DNA of 64,000 nt from Adlercreutzia equolifaciens (GCF_029076695.1 NZ_JARFIK010000001.1:496001-560000), one strand, 5' to 3'. Shown: positions 35,430 through 44,430, counted from the stretch's first letter. Notes: a model not told the origin generated them from the letters alone. Made by a program: numbers and translations.

Positions 35430-36212
35430 TTAGGACTCTATTTCGCTGACGGGCACGCAGACGCGCACCTTGTCGCCGTAAAGGGAATTGACATCCACCT
35501 CGATGCCGTACAAATCGCTGATCAGCTCAGAGGTGATGACGTCGTGGGGATTGCCGTAGGCCTGGATGTGGCCTTGGTTGATGACCATGGTTTGATCGGA
35601 ATAGAGAAACGCATGGTCGGGGTTGTGGGTCGACTGCACAATGGAAAGCCCCTCGCGGGCCAACTGGCGCACGCACGAGAGCACGCGCACCGTGTTTCCG
35701 TAATCCAGGGCGCTGGTGGGCTCGTCCATGATGATGGTTTGGGCATTCTGGGCAATAGCGCGAGCAATGAGCACCAGCTGCTGCTCGCCACCGGAAATTT
35801 GCGTGTAAGTGCGGTGGGCCAAGTGCCCGATGCCGATGCGATCAAGCGCCTCGTGGGCTCGCTTCAGCTGGGCGGGGCCCGGGGTGCTGAGCATCTTCAA
35901 GTCGCTGCCCGTGGCCATGAGCACCACATCTACCACCTCGTAGTCGTAGACCGAGGCGTGGCTCTGGGGAATGTAGGAAATCTCTCGGGCGCGCTCCCGA
36001 ATGCTCAGGCGCTTCAAGTCCTTCCCGTTCACCAGGATAGTGCCGAGGAAGTTCGGATTGAGGCCCAGAATGCAGCGGAAGAGCGTGGACTTGCCCACAC
36101 CGTTGGGCCCCAACACGTTAACCAGGGTGCCATCGGGAATGGTGAAGGTCAGGTCGTGCAAGATCTCGCGGGAGCCGTAAGAGAAGCAGAGGTTTTTGAC
36201 TTCGATGCTCAT
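35430..36212 (-). CDS. Metal-chelate ABC transporter ATP-binding protein (FecE/BtuD class)
   Basis: A 260-residue ATPase. Walker A is GPNGVGKST (36-44), the Q-loop is ISYIPQSH, the signature is ISGGEQQLVLIARA, Walker B is [12 protein letters not shown], and the switch His is in STHNPDH. It starts four bases inside the end of the permease gene (ATGA overlap), so the subunits are translationally coupled. Confidence 0.94.
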   Translation of the reverse strand: MSIEVKNLCFSYGSREILHDLTFTIPDGTLVNVLGPNGVGKSTLFRCILGLNPNFLGTILVNGKDLKRLSIRERAREISYIPQSHASVYDYEVVDVVLMATGSDLKMLSTPGPAQLKRAHEALDRIGIGHLAHRTYTQISGGEQQLVLIARAIAQNAQTIIMDEPTSALDYGNTVRVLSCVRQLAREGLSIVQSTHNPDHAFLYSDQTMVINQGHIQAYGNPHDVITSELISDLYGIEVDVNSLYGDKVRVCVPVSEIES

Positions 36213-37267
36213 ATCTTCTTCTTCCGCGTGATGAGATACAGGAAGAACGGCGCGCCTACGAAGGCCGTGAGGATGCCGATGGGGATTTCCGCGGTGGTTG
36301 CCAGGCGGGCAATATCGTCAACGACCAGCAGGAACGTGGCGCCCATGAGCATGGAGGCGGGAATGAGCTTGCGGTAATCGGCGCCTACCATCATGCGGCA
36401 CAGGTGCGGAATAACCAGGCCCACCCAGCCGATCATGCCGGTGACGCACACGCTGGCAGCTGTGATGAGGGTGGCGGCCACAATGACGACGATGCGCGTG
36501 CGGCGAGCGTTCACGCCCATGGTGGCCGCCTCGTCGTCGCCCATGGTGAGAATGTTGATGCGCCAGCGCAGGGCGAACAGCACCGCGCAGCCGACAAGCA
36601 TGACCGGGAAGACCATGGCAATCTTGCCCATGTTCGCACCGGTGAGCGAGCCCATGAGCCAGTAGGTGATGTCGGCCAGCTCATCGGTGGGGTCGGCTAC
36701 CAGCTTTGCGTAAGATACGCCAGCCTGGAACAGCGAGCTGACCATAATGCCGGCCAGCACGACCACCATCATATGGTTGCCGCGGGCGCGCGAGCTGATA
36801 AGCAGCACCAGGAAGACGGTGATCAAGGCAAAGACGAAGGCAAAGGCGGAGGTCATGACTGAGCTGAGACCCAGCAGAATGGCCACGGCCGCACCGAAGG
36901 CGGCACCTTGGCTGGCGCCCAGGATGTCCGGCGAGACAAGGGGGTTTTGGAAGGTGCCCTGATAGGCGGCGCCAGCGAGGGCCAAACAGCAGCCTACCAG
37001 GAGGGCCAGCAGGATGCGGGGCAGGCGCACGTTGAAGAAGAGCGTTGCCTGCTGATCGGTCCAGGTAGGATCGAGGGGGATGATCTGGTTGACGAGCATG
37101 CCCAGCGCCTGGCCGGGATCGATGGGGTAGCGGCCGAGCATGAGAGATGCCACAGCTGCCACTACCAGGGCGATGGCGAGGCCCAGCACGACGAGACGCC
37201 CGCGACGAGCGGCTGCGGAGACCGTGGGGCGATTGAGGGTATGCTCGGTATTCTTCATGGCAGCCAA
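36209..37267 (-). CDS. Metal-chelate ABC transporter permease (FecCD/BtuC class)
   Basis: A 352-residue permease with about ten transmembrane helices. Family signatures include RLPRILLALLVGCCLALAGAAYQGTFQNPLVSPDILGASQGAAFGA and VGLVIPHLCRMMVGADYRKLIPASMLMGA. A TTG at 37267 is preferred because AAAGGA precedes it by 5 bases. An ATG at 37258 removes three residues. It is the first gene of the minus-strand importer and faces the DUF364 gene across a 135-base AT-rich region. Confidence 0.93.
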   Translation of the reverse strand: MAAMKNTEHTLNRPTVSAAARRGRLVVLGLAIALVVAAVASLMLGRYPIDPGQALGMLVNQIIPLDPTWTDQQATLFFNVRLPRILLALLVGCCLALAGAAYQGTFQNPLVSPDILGASQGAAFGAAVAILLGLSSVMTSAFAFVFALITVFLVLLISSRARGNHMMVVVLAGIMVSSLFQAGVSYAKLVADPTDELADITYWLMGSLTGANMGKIAMVFPVMLVGCAVLFALRWRINILTMGDDEAATMGVNARRTRIVVIVAATLITAASVCVTGMIGWVGLVIPHLCRMMVGADYRKLIPASMLMGATFLLVVDDIARLATTAEIPIGILTAFVGAPFFLYLITRKKKI

Positions 37268-37402
37268 TTATATCCTTTATTATAGATAATTTACAGAGAA
37301 GGATAATTCGTTACCATAGCAATGATGAAAGAATTGAGAAAGCGGATTTGAGGGACACTTTGCCGGAAGTACTTCGAGTCGCTGGCGAGAGAAAGGAAAC
37401 AG
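37268..37402. promoter_or_regulatory. AT-rich divergent promoter region of the metal-chelate locus
   Basis: The stretch around 37269-37330 is strikingly AT-rich for this genome, with TTATTATAGATAATTT and a GGATAATTC. It must contain promoters for the importer (left) and the DUF364 gene (right). A metal-responsive (Fur/DtxR-type) operator is plausible but no full consensus was identified. Confidence 0.4.
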
Positions 37403-38260
37403 ATGGGCTGCGCCGAAAAGGATTGCTGCACGGCGAGTGCGGGAGGACCCATTCAGTTCCCGGGCACGAACGAGCCGAACACCCCGTGGAAGCTGTACAA
37501 CCATCTCATTGCCGGCATTCCCGAGGATGTAGTGGTGCGTGATTATTGCCTGGGTACCCACTGGTCCTACGTGGCGGCCGACAGCGGCATGGGCGTGAGC
37601 TTCACCACCACGGGCGGTGCCAAGCGCCGCTACGGCGATGACCTGCGCGGTCTGCCCTTGCGTACGGTGGCCGAGCTGGCGAAGTCGTGGTGCTTCGAGG
37701 AGGCCAGCCTGGGCGTGGCGGCGCTGAACGCGTGGTATTCTCAGCACGGGCTGCTTGATCCGCTGGGTTGCGTGTACGACGCGGCCGTCGAGGTGCCTGA
37801 CGGCACGGTGCGCAAGATGGACGCCTTCGAGATGTACCGGCCGGAAATCACGGCAGCAGGTGACGCCTCCGTAGTGGTGGTGGGTCACTTCCCCCATGTG
37901 GAGCGCATCGAGGAGTACGCGCGTCTGACCGTGCTCGAGCGCAAGTGTACCCAGGCCAACGATGTGCCCGATCCAGCCTGCGAGTATGTGATCCCCGGCG
38001 CCGACTACCTGTTCATGACGGGCGTGACGCTTATCAACAAGACGGCACCGCGTCTACTGGATTTGGCTGCGAACGCGAAGACGGTGTTCGTGGGACCCAG
38101 CGTGGTCATGGCGCCGTTCCTGTTCCGCTGGGGCGTGGACATGCTGGCCGGCAGCGTGGTGGCCGACCCGGAGAAGGCCGCGTTTGCCGTCAAGAACGGC
38201 GCCGGGCAGTTGTTTGGCGAGGCGCTGACTATGGCGGCCTTGAAGAACCCGGAGGCCTAG
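37403..38260 (+). CDS. DUF364/DUF4213 protein (putative heavy-metal chelation)
   Basis: A 285-residue cytoplasmic protein of the DUF364 group. It starts with a Cys-rich segment MGCAEKDCCTAS. The DUF4213-like part (residues 25-95) includes VVRDYCLGTHWSYVA and GMGVSFTT. The C-terminal DUF364 Rossmann-like part has VVVVGHFPHVERI, DYLFMTGVTLINKTAPRLLDLA and FVGPSVVMAPFLF. Structures of the family suggest metal or cofactor chelation, but the role is unproven. GAAAGGAAA precedes the ATG. It is divergent from the metal-chelate importer and 49 bases before the NTPase gene. Confidence 0.87.
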   Translation: MGCAEKDCCTASAGGPIQFPGTNEPNTPWKLYNHLIAGIPEDVVVRDYCLGTHWSYVAADSGMGVSFTTTGGAKRRYGDDLRGLPLRTVAELAKSWCFEEASLGVAALNAWYSQHGLLDPLGCVYDAAVEVPDGTVRKMDAFEMYRPEITAAGDASVVVVGHFPHVERIEEYARLTVLERKCTQANDVPDPACEYVIPGADYLFMTGVTLINKTAPRLLDLAANAKTVFVGPSVVMAPFLFRWGVDMLAGSVVADPEKAAFAVKNGAGQLFGEALTMAALKNPEA

Positions 38261-38309
38261 CAGGCGCTATCGGCTTCTGCTTCAGGGCGATGGAAAGCGA
38301 GAGGGCGGC

Positions 38310-39011
38310 ATGCTGTTTTTTCTGACAGGCGATGTGCAGATAGGGAAGACCCGCTGGCTTCAGCGGCTGGTTGACGACGTCGCTGCCGCTGGTGTGCCGG
38401 TGGCGGGGGTGCTGGCACCTGGGGACTGGGTGCCGGCCGCCGGGAGCTGGGCCGATGGCAATGGATTCGAGAAGCGCGGTATCGACAACGTGCTCCTACC
38501 GAGCGGAGAGCGCCTTCCCTTCGCGCGCCGTCGCGATTTAGCGCAGCTGGAGGGAAGCTTCGACGCTGCCAGCCAGAGCGCGCGGGCTCAATTGGCCTGG
38601 GAGATAGACGACGCTGCCATCGCCCGCGTGAATGAGCATTTTCGCCAGCTGGTAGAAGGAACATGCGGCGACGGAGCTGAGCGCGGGGAGGTGCGCGCGA
38701 GCGGCTCATCGGAGGCAACGGACGCGTGCGTGCGAGAACTGTCGGGCGCGGGACTCGCTTCTGCGGCTTCGGGCCTTCTGATTGTCGATGAGCTTGGTCG
38801 TCTTGAACTTCAGCGAGGCGAGGGGCTTACCGAAGCTGTGGCTCTGCTGCGACAAGGGCCCACCTCAGCGTTTCCCCATGCACTGGCGGTAGTGCGCGAG
38901 GAGCTTGTCGACGAGGCGGAGCGGCAGCTGGGTGGCGCCTGGCCCGACCGGTGCCGCATTGCGCCCGACGAGGCGGGGCGAGCCGCGGTGTTGGAGGCGG
39001 TGGGCGCTTGA
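38310..39011 (+). CDS. P-loop nucleoside-triphosphatase (THEP1/DUF2478-like)
   Basis: A 233-residue protein opening with a P-loop FLTGDVQIGKTRWL (4-17). A Walker-B-like LLIVDELGRLELQRGEG lies near residue 150, matching nucleoside-triphosphatases of the THEP1 type and DUF2478. The region between is charged and poorly conserved. It lies just downstream of the DUF364 gene with the metal-chelate transporter upstream. This suggests a metal-handling unit; that is inference. A strong terminator follows. Confidence 0.82.
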   Translation: MLFFLTGDVQIGKTRWLQRLVDDVAAAGVPVAGVLAPGDWVPAAGSWADGNGFEKRGIDNVLLPSGERLPFARRRDLAQLEGSFDAASQSARAQLAWEIDDAAIARVNEHFRQLVEGTCGDGAERGEVRASGSSEATDACVRELSGAGLASAASGLLIVDELGRLELQRGEGLTEAVALLRQGPTSAFPHALAVVREELVDEAERQLGGAWPDRCRIAPDEAGRAAVLEAVGA

Positions 39012-39085
39012 GCGCCAGCGCCTGCGTAAGGCAAAGCACTAGAGAGACCTTTCTTGGCGCCCTCACATAAAGATGAGCGATGCTG

Positions 39086-39117
39086 CGGCCCCCGCTTCGG
39101 CGGGGGCCGTTTTTTTG
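39086..39117 (+). terminator. Intrinsic terminator after the NTPase gene
   Basis: A ten-base stem CGGCCCCCGC/GCGGGGGCCG with a TTCG loop and seven or more T residues. Confidence 0.95.
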
Positions 39118-39337
39118 CACGACGGCCAAAACGATGAGAACGTCCTCTGCACAACGAAATGACCAGGGAAAACGCAATTTCATTGAATTTATACGAGGTG
39201 ACAGGTGCCGTATTTTTGTGCAGGATAGGCTTGTCGCGAACTCTGCGGGGTCGTTCAACTGTTCCGTTTCCCCGCGAGGCATATTAGCAAACCGCAGGGA
39301 AACCGACGTTCTTGACACATACCAAGAGGAGGTTTCT
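39118..39337. other. Leader/promoter region of the secreted protein at 39338
   Basis: A 220-base gap, 326 from stop to start. A possible -10 TTATAC near 39187-39193 follows an AT-rich stretch. A TTGACA lies at about 39313, too close to the start to be used for this gene. No RNA structure was identified. Confidence 0.3.
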
Positions 39338-40381
39338 ATGAACCTACGGAAAGGTGTTGTCGGCGTGACCGTCTCGGCGGTTCTTGCAGCAGGGCTCTCT
39401 GCCGGCGTGGCCGCGGCAGATGAAAGCTACCAGCCTACTTTGCTGGGCAATGCCGACTACACAAACTATATCGACCTGCGGAACGACATTTACGTTGATG
39501 GCATGACCTACGTGGGTCCCATTTCTTCTCAGAATGCCGATCGACTGGCCGCTACGGCCGCTTTGGGCAACCAGTTTGGCAGTCAGGAAGAGGGCTCCTA
39601 CGCCCTGTGCGTCATCAACAAGCTTGATCAGGCCATTACCAAGTTGGGCATCAAGGCCAGCGACGAGACGTCGTTTACCGATCTGGGCCTGGCCGCCGAC
39701 ATTGCCCCGGGCGATGAGGCCTGCTGGTGGTACACCCAGGAGTATCGTGACTATGCCGTCACGAACCGCTCGAACAAGGAATACGTGACCCCGGTGACCT
39801 ATACCTTCCAGGCAACCTTGGCCGACGGCGCCACCGCCGAGTTCCATGATGTGAACTTGAAGGGCGTGCTGTCGCTGGCCCTGTGCTTCTCGGACACCTA
39901 TGATGTGAACTTCGTGGAGCGCACGACGGTGACCAACCACACGCCCGATCCCACGGTGCTGTATGAGTACAACCGCGCTCGCGGCTTTGCCGACGACAGC
40001 GATACGAAGTACACGCCCGAAGAGTTCGCCTATCACGTCAATTCGGCAGTACGTATGGATGATCGCCAGATTACCGAGAGCCGCGGCGGCGGTTGGGACG
40101 AGAGCGTGCCGCTTTGGAGCGATGTGGCCTACGCGCCCGACTTCGGCGTGTACGTGCCGCTCTACGGCGAGCCGAGCGAGGACTACACCGACGGTACCTA
40201 CGACTATCTGTTCTGGAACCCCAACCTGATTACCTGGCGTGTCTCGAACGGCGATGCCGGCACGTGGAAGCAGGCCGGTGAGGTTGAGGGCGCTGGCGAG
40301 TACGGCACCGACTCGGCTGGCGAAGTTGACTACCATCCGGGCATGGCCGAAGGCGACTGGAACTATACGGACGGAGAATAG
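39338..40381 (+). CDS. Secreted protein of unknown function
   Basis: A 347-residue protein with a classical signal peptide (MNLRKGVVGVTVSAVLAAGLSAGVAAADE; cleavage after AAA near residue 28). The mature part is acidic, rich in Tyr, Asp and Trp, and appears mostly beta-structured. Features are a CFSDTYDVNFVERTTVTNHTPDPTVLYEYN segment and a C-terminal Gly/Asp/Trp tail, with no sorting motif. No domain was recognised. AGAGGAGG precedes the ATG at 39338. Alone in its unit, just before the LuxR-type gene. Confidence 0.8.
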   Translation: MNLRKGVVGVTVSAVLAAGLSAGVAAADESYQPTLLGNADYTNYIDLRNDIYVDGMTYVGPISSQNADRLAATAALGNQFGSQEEGSYALCVINKLDQAITKLGIKASDETSFTDLGLAADIAPGDEACWWYTQEYRDYAVTNRSNKEYVTPVTYTFQATLADGATAEFHDVNLKGVLSLALCFSDTYDVNFVERTTVTNHTPDPTVLYEYNRARGFADDSDTKYTPEEFAYHVNSAVRMDDRQITESRGGGWDESVPLWSDVAYAPDFGVYVPLYGEPSEDYTDGTYDYLFWNPNLITWRVSNGDAGTWKQAGEVEGAGEYGTDSAGEVDYHPGMAEGDWNYTDGE

Positions 40382-40398
40382 TTACAGTTCTTTGAAGG

Positions 40399-40420
40399 TT
40401 TATTCTTTCTTAAGAATAAA
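40399..40420 (+). terminator. AT-rich hairpin after the secreted-protein gene
   Basis: TTTATTCTT/AAGAATAAA with a 4-base loop, 17 bases past the stop. Weak stem, T-poor tail. Confidence 0.4.
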
Positions 40421-40438
40421 TTAACTCAAGCATGGAAA

Positions 40439-40483
40439 AATCGTCCAGACAGTCGAGGTTTTCCTCGGCGTGTCTGGACGATT
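40439..40483. terminator. Long interrupted inverted repeat before the LuxR gene
   Basis: The 13-base arms AATCGTCCAGACA/TGTCTGGACGATT are perfect. An inner CGAGG-TTTT-CCTCG hairpin (454-467 of 40,4xx) completes a cruciform-like fold. On the minus strand the left end runs into TTTTT, so it looks like a leftward terminator although no minus-strand gene lies to its right. It may instead be an operator. Confidence 0.5.
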
Positions 40484-40539
40484 ACGTAGGGGCTGTCGTG
40501 GTACGGCAGAGCGCATGACGAAGATTGGACGGGACCGTC

Positions 40540-42138
40540 ATGAGGGGATGCACTGTGGAGGCGCCGCGCACGGATGCCGCAGTTACCGCAGATAAGTTTG
40601 TTGAGCAGCAGAACAAGGCGCTGCCGAACAAGGTGTTGACCAGGGATAATCATCCCTCGATTCACCAAGAGGACATGACGGCGCACAAGTTGCACAATGA
40701 AATCAAACCGAAGAACATCCATAAGAGCCTGCTGGTGGCGAACACCGTTTCCATTGGCATTATTCACACCTGGCTTTTGGCGGCGCTCTTTCTTCCCGAT
40801 GTGTTCGTCTTTGATCACGAGCCCTTCCTCAATGTGGCCGGGTTTCAAGAGGTGAGCTTCCTGGCTTACCTTGCTGCCATAGGATCGGGCTTTGTGTTTC
40901 GCAAAATGCCGCTGTTTCGCTGGCGGCGCCTTTGCAACGTGCTGCTCATCCTTACGCCCCTGTCCACGTGCTTGTGCTTGGCGTGCAGCGCCTTCGAGGG
41001 GCCTGCTCCCCTCGAGGAGCTGATGTTCATTCTCTCGTATCTTTTGTTCGGATCGTCGTTGGGTATGGCGTTTTCGGTCTGGGTTCGCCTGTTCGCCCAT
41101 TTCTCTGAGACGGTGGCGCTGTGCATCGGCATGTCGCTGGTGGTATCGGCCGTGTTCGTGCTGGCGCTTTCGGTGATACCGGAGCCGGTGGCCGGCACGC
41201 TGATCGCATTGCTGCCGCTGGTGGTTCTGCTTACCCTGGGGCACTTTGACGCTACGGTGCAGCGTGTCGATGATCAGATTGAGCAAGCAAGCATGGAGCG
41301 CGCCGACATCATTGAGGCGCCGCGCCGTCTTTGGCTGAGTCTGGCGGCCGTGGGATTTGTTTTCGGCCTATCCTATGGGTACGTGGGCACGAGCGTTGCG
41401 AATTTGCGAAGCGCTTTGCTGGTGTGCATGGCCGTTACCGTTATCATTGGCCTGTTTATTGTGGGCCGCTATTGGCGCACGGGCCGCAATCCGGGTTACA
41501 CCATCCCCTTAGCGCTGCTACTGGCCCTGGGATGCATTGGTCAGGGGCTCATTTCAATTTTCCGCGACGTGGGTCTGACGTTTTCGTTCGGTATCCTCTT
41601 CGCCGGCCAGTTGCTGTTCGGCAGCATCCTTCTCATGCAGCTGCCGCTGGTTTTCCGCAAAAAGCAATCGCTGGCCACGTTTTTCATGCTCTGGGCGGAC
41701 TTTTTCGGCACGCAGTTCATCGGGGTCCTTCTGCGCCGATTGCTGCTCGGAAATGAGCAGGGCATGAGCTTCGAGGTGGTGTCGGCTGGGGCCCTGGTGC
41801 TCTCTATCGTCATCATGGCCATCGCCTTGCGCGATACCAGCGTCGCGACGGCCTGGGAATACATTCCCGTGCCAACATTCACGCGCAAGCTTTACGCCTC
41901 TGCCTGCGAAGCGGTGGGCAAGACTTACAGCCTAACGCCGCGCGAGAAGGAAATCATGATGCTGGTGGGCCGCGGGCGCAACGGTACCTTTGTCCAGGAG
42001 AAGCTGGTCATTTCCAAGAGCACGTTTCAGACGCATATGCGCAATTTGTATAAGAAGCTCGACATCCATTCCGACCAGGAGCTTATCGACGTGATCGAGA
42101 GCGAGATTCGAGCGCAGAAAGATCGCGAAGACTCCTGA
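40540..42138 (+). CDS. Membrane-bound LuxR-family transcriptional regulator
   Basis: A 532-residue protein. The N-terminal part contains about twelve hydrophobic segments between residues 60 and 430, an MFS-like sensor domain. The last 70 residues are a LuxR-type helix-turn-helix (YSLTPREKEIMMLVGRGRNGTFVQEKLVISKSTFQTHMRNLYKKLDIHS). This architecture is characteristic of Coriobacteriia, where such genes often lie next to molybdoenzyme operons. Here the next operon but one is the Moco oxidoreductase at 44,431. The start is uncertain: ATG 40540 is used; TTG 40525 and ATG 40675 are alternatives. It probably senses a small molecule and controls a nearby operon. Confidence 0.87.
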   Translation: MRGCTVEAPRTDAAVTADKFVEQQNKALPNKVLTRDNHPSIHQEDMTAHKLHNEIKPKNIHKSLLVANTVSIGIIHTWLLAALFLPDVFVFDHEPFLNVAGFQEVSFLAYLAAIGSGFVFRKMPLFRWRRLCNVLLILTPLSTCLCLACSAFEGPAPLEELMFILSYLLFGSSLGMAFSVWVRLFAHFSETVALCIGMSLVVSAVFVLALSVIPEPVAGTLIALLPLVVLLTLGHFDATVQRVDDQIEQASMERADIIEAPRRLWLSLAAVGFVFGLSYGYVGTSVANLRSALLVCMAVTVIIGLFIVGRYWRTGRNPGYTIPLALLLALGCIGQGLISIFRDVGLTFSFGILFAGQLLFGSILLMQLPLVFRKKQSLATFFMLWADFFGTQFIGVLLRRLLLGNEQGMSFEVVSAGALVLSIVIMAIALRDTSVATAWEYIPVPTFTRKLYASACEAVGKTYSLTPREKEIMMLVGRGRNGTFVQEKLVISKSTFQTHMRNLYKKLDIHSDQELIDVIESEIRAQKDREDS

Positions 42139-42176
42139 GTCGAAGCGCTTCAGTGAGAGAAAAGGATAGATAGATC

Positions 42177-44099
42177 ATGGGTACTTTGCCTTTCGGGACA
42201 GATTGGCCCCGTTTGCTTGCACTCGATACGCCGTTTGCAAAGATTGTCGGCGGAGGAGGAACGGGCAAGACCTTCGGCCTTGTCCAACGAGTGGCTGTTT
42301 TGCTGGATCAAGGAGTTTCCCCCGAGGATATTTTGCTGATCGGGCCAACGCCAGCGGCGGTCGATGCCCTGAACACGCTGCTTGATCAGAAAGGCGTAAC
42401 GGAGGTGCGTGCTACGACGCTGGTGGCCTACGCCGTGGCTCTGCTTGACAGTCCGGCAGCGCGCCAGGCCACGGGACGCAGCCCACGCTTGTTGGCCGAC
42501 TTCGAGGAGCGTATCCTCATGGAGGACATGAAGGTCTGCGGCCTTAAGCCAAAGCGCTTGCGCGAAATGCTCAAGTTCTTCTATCGCGAGCTCTCCGAGC
42601 TGGGAGACGAGAAAGACACCTTCATCCGCGATTCCGAAGAGGCCGATGTTTACGCTACCTTGACCGAGAACTTGCGTCTTCGCGAGGCCATGCTGCCCCA
42701 GGAGCTTTCGAATGTGGCCTGCAAGTTCGTGCGCGACCATCCTGAGGCGGCCGCGCCCTTCAAGCGCCCCTTCGTTCTGGTTGATGATTTCCAGAACCTG
42801 AATTGCGCCTCCCAATGGCTGGTCGAACTTCTGGCAACGCGCAGCCTGGTCGTAACGGGTGCGCAGAACTGCCAGGTGGCCACGGGGGAGCCCTATCCTT
42901 ACCCCCAGGGCTTCATCGCCTTTGAGGGTCGTCACGAAGGCGCGGCCACCGTGTCTCTGCGCCAGGGCCTGCGCAGCCCCGAGCGCCTGGCCAGCATGGC
43001 CAACGCGCTGGCAACTGACGGGGGTCTGTGCGTTGACGAAGTGGTCGAAACCGGCACCGGGGCCCCCTGCGAGGTTCAGTTCGTGCGCTGGCCCACGCCG
43101 AATGAGGAGTTCCTCGGTTTGGCTCGCTACATCAAGCACCGTCTTGCCGACACGGATCATCTGATCCGTCCTCAGGACATTTTCGTGGCCGTGCCGAACG
43201 CGGTATGGGGCAATGCCCTGGCCAAGGTGCTACGGGCCAATGACATCAAGGCCGACGTGGTAACGAGTCGGCACGCTTTGCGCGGCGATCCGCGCGACGA
43301 GGAGCGCAGCCGTGCGCTGCAGGCCTATACGCGCCTCAATTTGGCCGCCGACGACACCGATGTGATTGCCTGGCGCAGCTGGTGCGGATTCAGCGATTAC
43401 CTGACGAACTCCAACCACTGGTTCCGCCTGGAAAAGTACGCCCAGCAAAAGGACATCGGCGTGCTGGAGGCACTGGAGCAGGCCGAGGCCCTTACCGAGG
43501 ACGAGCTGTTCGGCGGTGCCTCGGTGTTGGTCGACCGCTATCGCGCGGGCAAGGAATTCGTGGCCCGAGTCAAGGACAAGCAGGGCTTTGCGCTGCTCAA
43601 CGCCTGTGCGCCCGTGCGGGGCGAAGAGCCGCCCCGCGAGTTCATGGATCTGGTCGAGCCGGTGGAGGGAAGCGAGAGTGCCGCTCAGCTCCTTGAGCGC
43701 GCCCGCGGGCGCTTGGAGGCGCGTTTCGCCGATACGGACGCTGTGCGCATCGGTCTCATGGATATGAGTTGCGGCCTGTCCTTCGACACCGTCATTTTCG
43801 CTGGAGCGGTAGAGGGCTTCTACCCGGCGCGCGTCACCATCGGCGTGGAGCTGGACGACGAGCGCATCGAGGAAATTCGCCGCCAGGAGCGCCGCTCGTG
43901 GTATGCGGCCATGACGAAGGCGCGTTATGCCTTCATCGTCTCCACGGTGCAGAAGGACGAGGCCAACACGGCGGCGGCTTTGGGCATGTACGCCCACCGC
44001 ATCCGCATGGAGGACGGCAAGAGCATGGCCGTTCTTGCGCCCACGCCCTATCTTGACGAAATGGGCGACGAGGCCCCCGGCTTCGTCTCGACGCTGTAG
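42177..44099 (+). CDS. UvrD/PcrA-like superfamily 1 helicase
   Basis: A 640-residue DNA helicase-like protein. Walker A is GGGGTGKT (motif I), motif Ia is ILLIGPTPAAVDAL, motif II is VLVDDFQNL (DDxQ rather than DExQ), and motif VI is ERRSWYAAMTKARYAFIV. The length is shorter than UvrD (about 720). The N-terminal Q-motif Gln is not obvious. It starts 38 bases after the LuxR gene and ends at a terminator, so the two may be cotranscribed. The role is uncertain; it could act in recombination or repair. Confidence 0.86.
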   Translation: MGTLPFGTDWPRLLALDTPFAKIVGGGGTGKTFGLVQRVAVLLDQGVSPEDILLIGPTPAAVDALNTLLDQKGVTEVRATTLVAYAVALLDSPAARQATGRSPRLLADFEERILMEDMKVCGLKPKRLREMLKFFYRELSELGDEKDTFIRDSEEADVYATLTENLRLREAMLPQELSNVACKFVRDHPEAAAPFKRPFVLVDDFQNLNCASQWLVELLATRSLVVTGAQNCQVATGEPYPYPQGFIAFEGRHEGAATVSLRQGLRSPERLASMANALATDGGLCVDEVVETGTGAPCEVQFVRWPTPNEEFLGLARYIKHRLADTDHLIRPQDIFVAVPNAVWGNALAKVLRANDIKADVVTSRHALRGDPRDEERSRALQAYTRLNLAADDTDVIAWRSWCGFSDYLTNSNHWFRLEKYAQQKDIGVLEALEQAEALTEDELFGGASVLVDRYRAGKEFVARVKDKQGFALLNACAPVRGEEPPREFMDLVEPVEGSESAAQLLERARGRLEARFADTDAVRIGLMDMSCGLSFDTVIFAGAVEGFYPARVTIGVELDDERIEEIRRQERRSWYAAMTKARYAFIVSTVQKDEANTAAALGMYAHRIRMEDGKSMAVLAPTPYLDEMGDEAPGFVSTL

Positions 44100-44142
44100 A
44101 GCAAGCGACGCTTATCCCGTTCCAATTCGCCCCCACCCCTGC

Positions 44143-44178
44143 GGGCCCCATCTTCTCAGGAAAGATGGGGCCCTTTTT
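44143..44178 (+). terminator. Intrinsic terminator after the helicase gene
   Basis: A twelve-base stem GGGCCCCATCTT/AAGATGGGGCCC with a TTTTT tail. Confidence 0.95.
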
Positions 44179-44430
44179 CTTGCAGTTAGCGCTAAATGTG
44201 AAAGAAATACCAGGTCAAAGCCCTCTCATACAAAATCATCGAGACTGCTTCGCACCCGCATCGAGGTCGATTTCAGGGTGTTTATGCGATTGGCCCTGCC
44301 GTTATTTGCGCGTAACTTTTTCACTGGGGAAACGGAAATGCGTTTCGGGGTTTGAGGGCAAGGGCCCGCAAGCGCCAGGGCTTTGGGCCCGAGCTCGAAG
44401 CGCAAAGGTGACGAGAGAAGAGAGGACTGC
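44179..44430. promoter_or_regulatory. Upstream region of the molybdoenzyme operon
   Basis: A 252-base region (331 from stop to start) that should hold the operon promoter. AT-rich near 44200-44240 and 44290-44320. No FNR-like site, Moco-riboswitch pattern or good -10/-35 pair was recognised by eye. Confidence 0.35.

Noticed and set aside
44179-44430. Molybdenum-cofactor riboswitch before the molybdoenzyme operon
   Set aside because: No characteristic multi-helix pattern could be found by eye; sequence is largely unstructured apart from a short GGGCCC repeat.
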